From CAZSWS01 sp964610765 (GTDB lineage Bacteria; Bacteroidota; Bacteroidia; Bacteroidales; Tannerellaceae): a stretch of 29,904 nucleotides of DNA. The translations under genes were made by a program, and so were the position numbers. Shown here one piece after another: positions 7,759-16,903 of this stretch. The stretch lies in assembly GCA_964610765.1 (NCBI GenBank), contig CAZSWS010000031.1, forward strand, positions 1 to 29,904, read 5' to 3'. How positions within the stretch are numbered: position 1 is the first letter of the stretch; each line of letters starts with the position of its first letter. The notes beneath the pieces are model-generated. The model saw only the letters and a list, made by a program, of their open reading frames with translations, was not told the DNA's origin and searched no databases.

Positions 7759-10404
7759 TTATTTATTCAGTGCTGCAATACTTTCCTCTAAGGATTTTAT
7801 CTTTATTTCAGCATCAGCTTGTTTTTTACGCTCCATCTCAATAACTTTTTCCGGGGCTTTCCGGACAAAATTCTCATTTTCAAGTTTCTTAAGTACCGAA
7901 CGTAAAAAGCCTTGTTGATAAGTTAACTCTTCTTGTAGTTTTGCTAATTCCTCCTCCGGATCAATAGTCGTAGTCAATGGAATATCAAACTCAGTAGTAC
8001 TCACTAAGAACGACGCAGCATTGGATGATTTTTCAGTAACTGCCCTTACTTCTCCAATATTACAGATTTTCTGAATTACAGATGCAAATTCTTCCTGAAA
8101 ACTACCGGCATACTCTAAGTCCAACGACTCCTTATTGGGTATGCCTTTTTGAAGTCTGACAGTACGAACTCCTCCAACTATTTCTTTAATAACCTCAAAT
8201 GTATTCAATAAATCAGTATCAATATCCTTCACAGTAGGCAACTGTGCCAACATAATACTTTCATCATCTGACCGGTCGGCAAGTGTTTGCCACAACTCTT
8301 CTGTGATAAAGGGCATAAACGGATGTAGCAAGCGAAGTAAAGCATCAAAGAAGCCTAAAGTAGCCTGATAGCTTACTGAATCGATGGGTTGTTCAAAGCC
8401 CGGTTTAATAATCTCCAAATACCAAGAAGAAAACTCATCCCAAAACAGCTTATAGATAGCCATTAACGCTTCGCTCAAGCGATATTTCTCGAACGAGTCA
8501 TTTACTTCGGCTATCGTTTTACTGAGCTGATTATTGAACCAATCAATTGCAATACGAGATGTTTCAGGCAGATCTTTTTGCTCATCAACCGTCCAGCCTC
8601 TAACTAGTCGGTAGGCATTCCATATTTTATTATTAAAGTTACGCCCTTGTTCACACAATGCTTCATCAAAAGGTAAATCATTACCGGCAGGTGCTGTTAG
8701 CATCAGCCCCATTCTTACTCCATCAGCTCCATATTTATCAATCAGCAATAGTGGATCTGGCGAATTGCCCAATGATTTAGACATTTTACGACCTAGCTTG
8801 TCACGAACAATACCGGTGAAATAGACATTTTTAAACGGTTTTTGATTTTCATATTCGTAGCCGGCCATAATCATACGTGCCACCCAGAAAAATATAATAT
8901 CAGGGCCTGTGACCAAGTCATTGGTTGGATAGTAGTAGGTCATTTCCTTATTTCCGGGATTTAAAATACCATCAAACAAAGAAATAGGCCAAATCCAAGA
9001 AGAAAACCAAGTATCTAAACAATCTTCATCTTGAGATAAATCTTGCATAGTCAATGATTTATTTCCGGTCAGCTCTATAGCCATTGCTAAAGCCTCCTCT
9101 TCTGAATCAGCCACTACATACGTTCCATCAGGTAAAAAATAAGCAGGAATCCGATGTCCCCACCATAGCTGGCGACTGATACACCAGTCTTTAATATTTT
9201 CCATCCAATGGCGGTACGTATTTTTAAACTTAGCCGGATGAAATACTATATCATCATTCATCACTGAATCTAATGCAGGCTTAGCTAGTTTTTCCATTTT
9301 CAGAAACCACTGCATGGATAGCTTTGGCTCAATAGGCACATTCGTACGTTCAGAATAGCCTACACTATTCACATAGTCTTCAAGCTTATCCATCAGATTG
9401 GATGCTTCCAAATCTTTCACTATTTGTTTACGAACAGCAAAACGGTCCATTCCTTCATATTGCAGTCCATAAGCATTCAAGGTACCATTGTCATTAAATA
9501 TATCAATCGTTTCCAGCTTGTATTTTTCCCCCAGCATGTAGTCATTCACGTCGTGAGCAGGAGTTACTTTCAAACATCCCGTTCCAAACTCCATATCTAC
9601 ATACTCATCTTCTATGATAGGAACTACTCGATTTGCTATCGGAACAATCAGTTTTTTCCCTTTCAGCCAAGCTGTTTTAGGGTTGTCCGGATGAATACAT
9701 ACGGCCACGTCTCCAAATATAGTTTCAGGGCGTGTGGTCGCTATAACGGCATATTCTGATTGGTTTTCATTTTGCTCACCTGATTCAGACGCTACCAAAT
9801 AGCGCAAATAGTAAAGTTTCCCATGTTCCTCTTTATGAATAACCTCTTCGTCTGAAACAGCCGTTAAGGCTTTTGGGTCCCAATTGACCATGCGGATACC
9901 GCGATAAATAAGTCCTTTATTATATAAATCAACAAATACGCGTAAAACACTTTTAGAACGAAGTTCATCCATCGTAAATGCTGTACGATCCCAATCGCAT
10001 GAGGCTCCTAATCTACGTAGTTGTTTTAAAATCACACCACCATGCTCATCTGTCCAGTCCCAAGCATGCTTTAAAAACTCATCTCTGGATAAATCTGTTT
10101 TTTTAATACCTTGTTCAGCTAATCGACCAACCACTTTAGCCTCTGTCGCAATAGAAGCATGATCAGTACCGGGAACCCAACACGCATTCTTTCCGAACAT
10201 GCGTGCTCTACGAACTAAGATATCCTGAATTGTATTGTTTAGCATATGACCCATATGGAGTACACCTGTTACATTAGGTGGGGGTATGACGATTGTATAG
10301 GGTTCTCTTTCATCAGGAAGAGACTTAAAACACCCTTTATCTAACCAATACTGATACCACTTACCTTCTACTTGTGAAGGATCATATTTGCTTGCAATTT
10401 CCAT
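7759..10404 (-). CDS. valS: valyl-tRNA synthetase
   Basis: This is an 881-aa class I synthetase that charges tRNA-Val. Counted from the ATG at 10404: HIGH-type motif HMGH (50-53), CP1 editing domain with TTRPET (223-228) and GTGCLKVTPAHD (274-285), DWCISRQLWWGHRIPA (406-421), KMSKS (540-544), an anticodon-binding helical domain and the ValS-specific C-terminal coiled coil (about 815-881). I prefer this start over the ATG four codons upstream (10416) because MEIASKYDPSQVEGKWY is the usual family start and AGAGG lies just before it. The promoter region is shared with the divergent DUF3810 gene. Confidence 0.97.
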   Translation of the reverse strand: MEIASKYDPSQVEGKWYQYWLDKGCFKSLPDEREPYTIVIPPPNVTGVLHMGHMLNNTIQDILVRRARMFGKNACWVPGTDHASIATEAKVVGRLAEQGIKKTDLSRDEFLKHAWDWTDEHGGVILKQLRRLGASCDWDRTAFTMDELRSKSVLRVFVDLYNKGLIYRGIRMVNWDPKALTAVSDEEVIHKEEHGKLYYLRYLVASESGEQNENQSEYAVIATTRPETIFGDVAVCIHPDNPKTAWLKGKKLIVPIANRVVPIIEDEYVDMEFGTGCLKVTPAHDVNDYMLGEKYKLETIDIFNDNGTLNAYGLQYEGMDRFAVRKQIVKDLEASNLMDKLEDYVNSVGYSERTNVPIEPKLSMQWFLKMEKLAKPALDSVMNDDIVFHPAKFKNTYRHWMENIKDWCISRQLWWGHRIPAYFLPDGTYVVADSEEEALAMAIELTGNKSLTMQDLSQDEDCLDTWFSSWIWPISLFDGILNPGNKEMTYYYPTNDLVTGPDIIFFWVARMIMAGYEYENQKPFKNVYFTGIVRDKLGRKMSKSLGNSPDPLLLIDKYGADGVRMGLMLTAPAGNDLPFDEALCEQGRNFNNKIWNAYRLVRGWTVDEQKDLPETSRIAIDWFNNQLSKTIAEVNDSFEKYRLSEALMAIYKLFWDEFSSWYLEIIKPGFEQPIDSVSYQATLGFFDALLRLLHPFMPFITEELWQTLADRSDDESIMLAQLPTVKDIDTDLLNTFEVIKEIVGGVRTVRLQKGIPNKESLDLEYAGSFQEEFASVIQKICNIGEVRAVTEKSSNAASFLVSTTEFDIPLTTTIDPEEELAKLQEELTYQQGFLRSVLKKLENENFVRKAPEKVIEMERKKQADAEIKIKSLEESIAALNK

Positions 10405-10443
10405 TTTACCTCTCATTAATCATTATTTCGAAAAATATGACTG

Positions 10444-10451
10444 CAAAATTA
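10444..10451 (-). promoter_or_regulatory. putative -7 promoter box for valS
   Basis: On the minus strand the sequence is TAATTTTG, an exact TAnnTTTG match 40 nt upstream of the valS ATG. This predicts a leader of roughly 30 nt. No -33 TTTG is visible at 19-21 nt spacing. Confidence 0.5.
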
Positions 10452-10483
10452 ATAAATAACTGGCATTTAATCATAAGAGTAAG

Positions 10484-10491
10484 TACTTTTG
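10484..10491 (+). promoter_or_regulatory. putative -7 promoter box that decides the DUF3810 start
   Basis: TACTTTTG matches TAnnTTTG. It overlaps the most upstream possible TTG start of the DUF3810 frame (10489), so if it is the promoter, translation must begin further downstream, best at the TTG at 10510, preceded by AAAAGGA. Confidence 0.4.
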
Positions 10492-10509
10492 TTCCCAAAC
10501 AGAAAAGGA

Positions 10510-11580
10510 TTGGAAGCAAAAAGAAAGAAGTATATCATACGATACCTTATATTGGGGGTTTCACTCACTCTGGTCTGGATGACACAGTCTGTTCCGGGAT
10601 GGGGCGAATTTTATGCCCGGCACATATATCCTACGATTTCATTTATATTATCCTCTTTTTCAAGACTTATCCCATTTGCTTTGGGTGACTTATTTATTTT
10701 CTTGAGCATTGCAGGTCTTATTTTTTATACATTTTTTGCCCGTTTACATAAAAAGAAACGGTGGAGAACTGTGCTCTTACGTGACGCAGAGTATTTATTG
10801 TGGGTTTATGTGTGGTTCTATTTTGCATGGGGACTGAACTACTCACAAGATGGTTTTTACCAACGTACCGGTATACCTTATACCAAATACACCGATGAGA
10901 ACTTTCAGTTTTTCATGAAACAATATGTCATTAACCTAAACCAGTCCTATACATCGTTTAGTGAAGTAGATAGGAAAATCGTTTGCAAAGAAACTGTAAG
11001 CGGATATAAACGCATCACAAACACACTGGGCGTAAACCAGCCTCATCATGCATCTCCGCGAGTTAAAACGATGCTCTTTACTCCACTGGCATCCAAGGTG
11101 GGAGTAACCGGAAGTATGGGGCCTTTCTTTTGCGAATATACGGTAAACGGAGATATACTCCCTGCCAGCTATCCTTCGACTTATGCACATGAATTTGCTC
11201 ATTTATTAGGCATTACAAGTGAAGCTGAAGCTAACTTTTATGCGTATCAAGTATGTACACAATCTGAAGTAAAAGAGATTCGTTTTTCGGGCTACTTCTC
11301 CATCTTGCCACATGTGTTAGGAAATGCACGCAGACTCCTCTCTGAAGATGAATACAAACAAGTCCTGGAAGAGATTCATCCGGATATTATCAATTTAGCT
11401 CAAGAACATCAAGTATACTGGTTGAACAAGTACAGCCCGCTTATTGGAAACATACAGCGATGGTTTTATGATCTTTACCTAAAAGGAAATAAAATCAGTA
11501 GCGGACATAAAAACTACTCTGAAGTAGTTGGACTATTGATATCACATCAAGAATGGGAGAAGGAAAAGAGTGACACTTAG
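10510..11580 (+). CDS. DUF3810 family membrane-anchored putative zinc peptidase
   Basis: This encodes about 356 aa; the frame is open to a TTG at 10489 (363 aa). Two hydrophobic helices are visible near the N-terminus (about 12-30 and 55-78 in the 356-aa form), then a third hydrophobic stretch around AEYLLWVYVWFYFAWGLNY. The C-terminal domain holds TYAHEFAHLLGITSEAEANF with HExxH (227-231 from the TTG at 10510) and a downstream glutamate cluster that could give the third zinc ligand, the gluzincin pattern of DUF3810. It is likely an inner-membrane protease with its domain in the periplasm; no substrate is known. The start is uncertain because no ATG precedes the first helix. It diverges from valS and overlaps the convergent gene by 4 bp. 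Confidence 0.82.
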   Translation: MEAKRKKYIIRYLILGVSLTLVWMTQSVPGWGEFYARHIYPTISFILSSFSRLIPFALGDLFIFLSIAGLIFYTFFARLHKKKRWRTVLLRDAEYLLWVYVWFYFAWGLNYSQDGFYQRTGIPYTKYTDENFQFFMKQYVINLNQSYTSFSEVDRKIVCKETVSGYKRITNTLGVNQPHHASPRVKTMLFTPLASKVGVTGSMGPFFCEYTVNGDILPASYPSTYAHEFAHLLGITSEAEANFYAYQVCTQSEVKEIRFSGYFSILPHVLGNARRLLSEDEYKQVLEEIHPDIINLAQEHQVYWLNKYSPLIGNIQRWFYDLYLKGNKISSGHKNYSEVVGLLISHQEWEKEKSDT

Positions 11581-12092
11581 CGCTTATAGACACTCTTAAC
11601 AAGCACTTTTGAAACCTTGATTTGATCGGCGTCCTCTACCCCTATTTCATCTAGAGCTTCCACATCATAGGCTTTGGTTTCATCAGTAATCAAGGTTAAT
11701 TTATCCTCTTTAATTTCGAATGTTGATTGAATCGAAACGACCTCTTCTTCATTCATTTCATCACCCGGAATAATCTCCATATAAAAAACTATTTTGTTTT
11801 TAGGCAGTATTTCATATGTAAATGGCGTTTCAATCAATTCGTCGACCCCTTCCATAAAAGTACCGTAACAGCCTGTCCCATCAGCATCAAAATAGACACT
11901 GATATAGGGGTTTTCCTCAATTCCATTTTTAATCAAATTTGTAGCATCAGAATTATTCGTATTTACTGTTGCTTTTATAGTTTTGAGATTCCATACGCCC
12001 ACAAGTGGATTTGTGTCTGATTGCCTGAAGCCATAAGATAAGAATACAAACAGTAATAAAAAACAAAAGGCTACATGCTTATTTTTATTCAT
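11577..12092 (-). CDS. secreted lipocalin-like small protein
   Basis: This is a 171-aa protein from the ATG at 12092; the frame reaches a TTG at 12164, but MNKNKHVAFCFLLLFVFLSYG is a clear signal peptide start. The mature part has the pattern NPLVGVWNLK, YFDADGTGCYGTF, FTYEILPKNKIVFYM and STFEIKEDKLTLIT, typical of lipocalin-like beta-barrel domains common in Bacteroidetes (DUF4488/DUF4923-like), where an opening GxW precedes alternating strands. No lipobox cysteine is seen, so a soluble periplasmic protein is likely. The ligand is unknown. It is alone on this strand; the region upstream holds the large inverted repeat at 12231-12372. Confidence 0.65.
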   Translation of the reverse strand: MNKNKHVAFCFLLLFVFLSYGFRQSDTNPLVGVWNLKTIKATVNTNNSDATNLIKNGIEENPYISVYFDADGTGCYGTFMEGVDELIETPFTYEILPKNKIVFYMEIIPGDEMNEEEVVSIQSTFEIKEDKLTLITDETKAYDVEALDEIGVEDADQIKVSKVLVKSVYKR

Positions 12093-12278
12093 AGAAATTT
12101 CCGATATTTTATCAACAAGCTTTAAAACTAGAACAAATGAAGAAAAAAAATATGGAACTAGCAATATTAAGTATCCAAATAATATAAACTTATCCTAAAG
12201 TATGTCTGAATTAGATGATTAGGAGGGTTTTATTCTTTTCGGCATAGGGTTTTTATTCAAAGAATAGGCTCAACTAAC

Positions 12279-12298
12279 CTTTTAACCCGGGTTAAAAG
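12279..12298. repeat. 20-bp perfect palindrome
   Basis: CTTTTAACCCGGGTTAAAAG is its own reverse complement over all 20 bases, centred on CCCGGG. It lies immediately left of the 26-bp stem, inside the outer CAACTAA/TTAGTTG pair. Confidence 0.85.
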
Positions 12299-12300
12299 CT

Positions 12301-12364
12301 CTTTCAACGTTCGTTAGAAGCTCTTTCGACGTTCGTCAAAAGAGCTTCTAACGAACGTTGAAAG
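12301..12364. repeat. perfect 26-bp inverted repeat with 12-nt loop
   Basis: Arms 12301-12326 and 12339-12364 are exact reverse complements, and the 12-nt loop itself contains GACG/CGTC. The left arm plus loop also reads as two tandem copies of a 22-bp unit (GCTCTTTC[A/G]ACGTTCGT starting at 12298 and 12320), so the structure looks like a direct duplication followed by an inverted copy. A cruciform or very stable RNA hairpin is expected. Confidence 0.85.
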
Positions 12365-12461
12365 ATTAGTTGTTCCTATGCATTAAACTAAATGGCTGGC
12401 ATTAAGCAAGAAAGAATCAGTAGGTAATTGATTAAGAAAGGCAGTGAAAAATTCAACTATA

Positions 12462-13532
12462 TCAGTCTTTAAAGTCTAGCTCTAGTTGATAAGCATCATT
12501 CATATCTATAGAGTCATTATTCTTGATGGTCAAGCCCATCAGTCGAACCGGTATTGTGAGATCGACCTCTTCTAACAACTGTATCCCCGTTTGATAAAGC
12601 GTTTCGTAGTTGGTCACGGGTAAAAGAAATGATTTGCTGCGAGTGATGGTTTGGAACGTGTTGTATTTCACTTTTAGTGTGACCGTTCGTCCTTTAAAAG
12701 AGTGTTTATTAATACGGCGAATCACCTCTTCGGCTGTTTCTTCTAATTCTACAATCATCTCTTCCTTCGTAGTCAAGTCTTCTAAGAAGGTGTTTTCAGC
12801 CCCGACTGACTTTCGCAACCGATTAGATTCAACCAGCCTGTCATCTATTCCGCGAGCATTTTTATAAAGCATCGTTCCCAGTTTACCAAACCGAAGTACT
12901 AAATCAGTTTGAGAAAATTGCTTCAAATCATACCCGTTTTTAATCCCCATACTATGCATACGTTCTGCCGTCACATGACCAACGCCAAAGAAACGCTCTA
13001 TAGGAAGCTGTTCAATAAATCGTTGAGAAACGGATGGTTTTATTATAAATAATCCATTGGGTTTGTTATAATCGGAGGCTATTTTTGCTAGAAATTTATT
13101 GTAAGAAACTCCGGCAGAAGCGGTTAATCCGGTTTCTTTAAAAATTCGTTTCTTTATTTCTATTGCAATATCTGTTGCAATAGACATGTTTTTATGATTG
13201 ACTGTAACGTCTAAAAAAGCTTCATCTAATGATAGTGGCTCTACTAAATCAGTAAACTCAAAGAATATATTTCTTATCTGCATAGATATAGAACGATATA
13301 TTTCAAAGCGTGCAGGGGTGAATATAAGATGAGGGCATTTCCTGCGCGCCGTAACAGAAGGCATGGCAGACCTTACTCCATATTTGCGTGCTTCGTAACT
13401 TGCGGTAGCTACAACACCTCTCGCTCCCGAATAGCCTACTGCAACAGGCTTGTTGCGGTATTCCGGATGATCTCGCTGCTCAACAGATGCATAAAATGCA
13501 TCCATATCTATATGGATTATTTTCCGATTCAA
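12462..13532 (-). CDS. dinB: DNA polymerase IV (Y-family)
   Basis: This is a 356-aa translesion polymerase. The catalytic carboxylates are D9 in IHIDMDAFYASVEQ and D103/E104 in PLSLDEAFLDVT. The steric gate and palm follow the family (SYEARKYGVRSAMPS), then a thumb with helix-hairpin-helix (FFGVGHVTAERMHSMGIKNG) and a little-finger domain. QLELDF (349-354) at the end is a sliding-clamp binding motif. The start appears to be a TTG at 13532, since MNRKIIHIDMD is the family start and no ATG is near. The gene begins 4 bp after the stop of the 5'-nucleotidase gene, so it probably depends on read-through from there; no LexA-type site is obvious. The 3' flank holds the large inverted repeat. Confidence 0.95.
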   Translation of the reverse strand: MNRKIIHIDMDAFYASVEQRDHPEYRNKPVAVGYSGARGVVATASYEARKYGVRSAMPSVTARRKCPHLIFTPARFEIYRSISMQIRNIFFEFTDLVEPLSLDEAFLDVTVNHKNMSIATDIAIEIKKRIFKETGLTASAGVSYNKFLAKIASDYNKPNGLFIIKPSVSQRFIEQLPIERFFGVGHVTAERMHSMGIKNGYDLKQFSQTDLVLRFGKLGTMLYKNARGIDDRLVESNRLRKSVGAENTFLEDLTTKEEMIVELEETAEEVIRRINKHSFKGRTVTLKVKYNTFQTITRSKSFLLPVTNYETLYQTGIQLLEEVDLTIPVRLMGLTIKNNDSIDMNDAYQLELDFKD

Positions 13533-13536
13533 TAAC

Positions 13537-15276
13537 CTACTTCTTATTTTTAGGGAATAATAATTTATAATCTTTAGCAGAAGCCTTTTTTATAAATTTT
13601 GACGGAATGAACTGCCAGTGATTCAGCGGTTGGGGGTCTATCACTTGTTGCTGTTTAATTTCTTCCATCAGGTAGAAACGCAAATCTTTCTCGGTAGATG
13701 ATATGATTCTGTTTTTTAACTCATCTTGCGTAATGCCGGCTCCTTTTGTAAAAAGCTCTCCTCCCCCATTTCCACGATAAGAATTGAGAGCCACCTTATA
13801 TTTCTTGGACATTTCAAAAGGACGTCCATCTGCCAGACTCTTAATAGTAATTTTCTCTCCTTCAGGCTTTGTTACATCCACGGTATATAGAATGCCTGCT
13901 GCTGAATCAAAATTAAAACTTGGATAAAGAAATGACCATGAACCATTCTTTCTTTCCTCTATCAACAATAAATGATCATCAGCTGTATGCATCTGATTAG
14001 TCCATATTCTATAAGATTCTTCTAATGCTCCTTTTATTTCTGCACCTGAAAACTCCATGGTATAAAGCATGTTTTCAAACCGATACAAATTGAACATATC
14101 ACGCACATAAATCTTGCCTTTATGGATTGTTGCATTAAATGACAAAGGAGCAGCAATAGATATATCGGCTCCTGAAATATCAAGTTGTAGCTGATGTATT
14201 AAATCGACAAAAGAAGAAGAACCAAAAAAAGCCTCACGGGTTGAAATGGTATTTTTCATGGTGCCAATTGGTGAAGAAACAAATGTTTTCACCTTTTCCA
14301 TCGCATCGCCAAAAGTGTTCATATAGTCTAAGTCAGGCTCGTAAGTATCCATAGATAAAACTTGACCAACGATATCTGTTTTTAATACTTTCCCTGCTTC
14401 TTTTTTAACTTTCAATGTAACTTCTGAAATATATTTAGCTTGATTTGCCGGGTTTAACACCCAAACTGAATCACCCTCAGATACTGTTGGCAACTTTTCA
14501 CAGTAAGCACTATGATCATGACCGCAAAACACAATATCAAAGCCCGGAACCTCTTGAGCTACTTGAACTGCTGCATTCTCATTATATAAACCCGATAGTA
14601 TGTAGGGTTCGACACCAGTATGAAAAAGCCCAATCAAAACATCCGGCTTTTCTTTTTCCTGAATATAAGGCACCCATTTTTCTGCTGTTCTTTTCATATC
14701 CTCAAATTGCAGACCAGACCAAAGAACCTCCGGCAGCCATGCGGGTATAGATGGGGTTATCATGCCTAATACAGCCATACGAACGCCTTCCTTTTCTATA
14801 ATCGTATAAGGTAAGCAATAAGGGCTTTGCTCATCTTTATCAATAATGTTGGCTGCTGTAACCGGAAAATCCAATTGAACCATCCAGCGATCATAAACTT
14901 CATGTCCGGCTTCAATGTCGTGGTTACCTAATGTGCTCACATCGTAATTCATATAATTCATTATCCTGGCACATAAATGTTTTTCAAGCGTATCAATATA
15001 ATTGTAATAGTAAACAGTCGGTTGTCCTTGGAGAATATCACCGCCGTCTAATAAAACATTTGATTGAGGATAATTACGCCGAATCTCTTTCATATAGGCT
15101 TCTACTCGGGATAAACTTCCTTTCATGGGAGAATCATTGATGAAATCATAAGGAAAGAAACTACCATGAACGTCTGAAGTATGAACTAACTTTATGGTTA
15201 CCTCTTCTGATTGAGCAATTAGGGAAATATGAATACCTAATAGCATTATACCTAATAGGAGAACTGTTTTCTTCAT
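13537..15276 (-). CDS. secreted bifunctional metallophosphatase/5'-nucleotidase
   Basis: This is a 579-aa UshA/5'-nucleotidase-type enzyme. The ATG at 15276 gives a clean signal peptide (MKKTVLLLGIMLLGIHISLIAQ); the extra seven codons to a TTG at 15297 are unlikely. The metallophosphoesterase domain shows DVH (D35, H37), GGD (D80), GNHD (N118, H119), a GLFHTG block and GHDHSA. The C-terminal nucleotidase substrate domain starts near 340 and includes a FNLYRFENMLYTMEFSG strand and NSYRGNGGGELF. It should hydrolyse nucleotides or related phosphate esters in the periplasm. It lies 56 bp after the permease gene and 4 bp before dinB. Confidence 0.92.
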   Translation of the reverse strand: MKKTVLLLGIMLLGIHISLIAQSEEVTIKLVHTSDVHGSFFPYDFINDSPMKGSLSRVEAYMKEIRRNYPQSNVLLDGGDILQGQPTVYYYNYIDTLEKHLCARIMNYMNYDVSTLGNHDIEAGHEVYDRWMVQLDFPVTAANIIDKDEQSPYCLPYTIIEKEGVRMAVLGMITPSIPAWLPEVLWSGLQFEDMKRTAEKWVPYIQEKEKPDVLIGLFHTGVEPYILSGLYNENAAVQVAQEVPGFDIVFCGHDHSAYCEKLPTVSEGDSVWVLNPANQAKYISEVTLKVKKEAGKVLKTDIVGQVLSMDTYEPDLDYMNTFGDAMEKVKTFVSSPIGTMKNTISTREAFFGSSSFVDLIHQLQLDISGADISIAAPLSFNATIHKGKIYVRDMFNLYRFENMLYTMEFSGAEIKGALEESYRIWTNQMHTADDHLLLIEERKNGSWSFLYPSFNFDSAAGILYTVDVTKPEGEKITIKSLADGRPFEMSKKYKVALNSYRGNGGGELFTKGAGITQDELKNRIISSTEKDLRFYLMEEIKQQQVIDPQPLNHWQFIPSKFIKKASAKDYKLLFPKNKK

Positions 15277-15332
15277 AAGTTTGAATATTATAAACAATCG
15301 TTTTTAGAAATAGAGTAATTCATCAAGGGTTT

Positions 15333-16562
15333 TCAGGCTTTTTTCAACCAGCTTTTGCCTAACGACTTAACCGTATAATAAGAGGTGATAAATCCCGCAA
15401 ACAACACTGTACATATCGTGACCACAACATCTGAAAATTGCAATTGTACCGGATAAACATCCGTAAGGAAAGCCCCTTCGGTGTAGCCTAATTTAATCCA
15501 GCCAAAATACATCTGCCCCCAACAGAGTACTATACCTATCACTAGGCCTACAAAAGCACCAATAGCCGTAATAATCCACCCTTCAAAGAAGAATATTTGT
15601 TGTATTACTTGTGAGTTTGCCCCTAGGCTTCTAAGCGTGTTTACGTCTTCCTTCTTATCAATCATGAGCATAGAGAGTGAACCCACAAGATTGAAAAGAG
15701 CTAGGGCAAGAACAAAGGTTAGAATCAAGAACGACATCCATTTTTCAATTGAAATCATTCTAAACACTTCTTTTTTTTGCTCGTACCTGTCCTGTACAAG
15801 ATAGTTTTCACCCAGTATAGTAGATAGTTTCTTTTTCACCTTCTCTACATTTTCTGATTCTGCAAGACGTAAATCAACAGCAGAAACCTCTGTCTCATAA
15901 TTGTAAAGCGTGCGTGCTAGCTCAATGGGGATAATCAAGAAGTTCTCATTATCTAACATCGTATTTGCTCTGAAAACGCCTCCGGCAAATACATGTTCCA
16001 TATTTACTGAGGAAAGAGCATTAACTACATTGATGCGTTCATCTCTTTTGGGGACATATATCTCTAAAGGGGCAACAAAACCAACATTTAGCCCTAAGGA
16101 AATAGCCAGATTAAAGCCGAGAACACTATAGTTTACATCTCCCTCAGCAAGAACAAAACGCCCATCAATAATCAGGCTATCTATGGTAACTAACTTCCCA
16201 TAGTCAGCATTAACTCCTTTAAGTGAAACAAATACTTGTCGATCATTATATTTGACCATCGCATTCTCTTCAATCACTCCACTATACATAGATATCTCCG
16301 GTGATGATAGAGCTACTTTTATCGTATCATTCTCTATATCAAACACCTTACCTTTTGCTGGAAGAATCTTTAACTCAGGATCAAAATTAGTGAATAAAGA
16401 GGCATAAAACTGTTGGAAACCATTCAATACCGACAGTACACATATTAAAGCTAATGTACAAACAGCCACTCCACAAACTGAAACCATGGAGATAATATTG
16501 ATTGCATTATGTGATTTCTTTGCAAACAAATATCGTCGGGCAATATGTAGCGGCAGCTTCAA
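15333..16562 (-). CDS. LolC/LolE-type ABC transporter permease (FtsX domain)
   Basis: This is a 409-aa inner-membrane permease. It begins LPLHIARRYLFAKKSHNAINIIS, typical of LolC/E-type proteins, with one N-terminal helix (about 24-47), a large periplasmic MacB-like domain (about 50-265) and a C-terminal FtsX domain with three helices (about 272-295, 322-348, 375-398). It would work with a LolD-like ATPase, not present in this window, in lipoprotein release or a related export. The start is a TTG at 16562; the next in-frame ATG would cut into the first helix. It follows rbfA after 7 bp, placing it in the aroQ-pyk operon. Confidence 0.88.
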   Translation of the reverse strand: MKLPLHIARRYLFAKKSHNAINIISMVSVCGVAVCTLALICVLSVLNGFQQFYASLFTNFDPELKILPAKGKVFDIENDTIKVALSSPEISMYSGVIEENAMVKYNDRQVFVSLKGVNADYGKLVTIDSLIIDGRFVLAEGDVNYSVLGFNLAISLGLNVGFVAPLEIYVPKRDERINVVNALSSVNMEHVFAGGVFRANTMLDNENFLIIPIELARTLYNYETEVSAVDLRLAESENVEKVKKKLSTILGENYLVQDRYEQKKEVFRMISIEKWMSFLILTFVLALALFNLVGSLSMLMIDKKEDVNTLRSLGANSQVIQQIFFFEGWIITAIGAFVGLVIGIVLCWGQMYFGWIKLGYTEGAFLTDVYPVQLQFSDVVVTICTVLFAGFITSYYTVKSLGKSWLKKA

Positions 16563-16569
16563 ACAAATA

Positions 16570-16902
16570 CTATTTTAATAGTTCGTCAATCTTTTCAATA
16601 TAGTCTAAGGAGTCATCAATATAAAAAGCCAGCTCAGGTATTTTACGAAGCTGTGTACGAACTCGTTGTCCGAGATCATAACGGATTATTTTATTGTTAG
16701 CTTCTATATTTTTCATAAGTTCATCCGACTTATCGGCCGGAAAAATACTTAAATAAATACGGGCTAAACTTAAATCCGGAGTAGCTCTTACCCTCGTTAC
16801 CGAAATGAGTGTGCCGGGCATTCCTTGTGTTTGTTTCTGAAAGATATCACCTAGTTCTTTTTGAAGTAAGCGACTTATCTTACTGAGTCTTTTTTCATCC
16901 AT
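16570..16902 (-). CDS. rbfA: ribosome-binding factor A
   Basis: This is a 110-aa RbfA, a KH-fold protein that binds the 30S subunit and helps maturation of the 5' end of 16S rRNA, with a role in cold adaptation. Features: N-terminal ERLSKISRLLQKELGDIFQ-like helix (KRLSKISRLLQKELGDIF here), the strand GTLISVTRVRATPDLSLARIYLS, and the C-terminal block LGQRVRTQLRKIPELAFYIDDSLDYIEKIDELL, which is diagnostic. Length is normal for the family. Its ATG lies one base after the methyltransferase stop, and the permease follows 7 bp later. Confidence 0.95.
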   Translation of the reverse strand: MDEKRLSKISRLLQKELGDIFQKQTQGMPGTLISVTRVRATPDLSLARIYLSIFPADKSDELMKNIEANNKIIRYDLGQRVRTQLRKIPELAFYIDDSLDYIEKIDELLK

Positions 16903-16903
16903 T

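Larger units (their letters stand above)
12231..12372. repeat. nested inverted-repeat element downstream of dinB
   Basis: This 142-bp block fills the middle of the 369-bp gene-less stretch between the lipocalin-like gene and dinB. It contains TATTCTTT (12231-12238) paired with AAAGAATA (12259-12266), an outer pair CAACTAA (12271-12277) and TTAGTTG (12366-12372), a 20-bp perfect palindrome, and a perfect 26-bp stem. It may be a bidirectional terminator, an interspersed repeat, or a structured RNA. No open frame of note is present. The flanks at 12093-12230 and 12373-12461 show nothing else I can support. Confidence 0.75.

Noticed and set aside
12298..12364. CRISPR-like repetition
   Set aside because: Only two direct copies and one inverted copy, with no spacers and no cas genes; it is a hairpin element, not an array.
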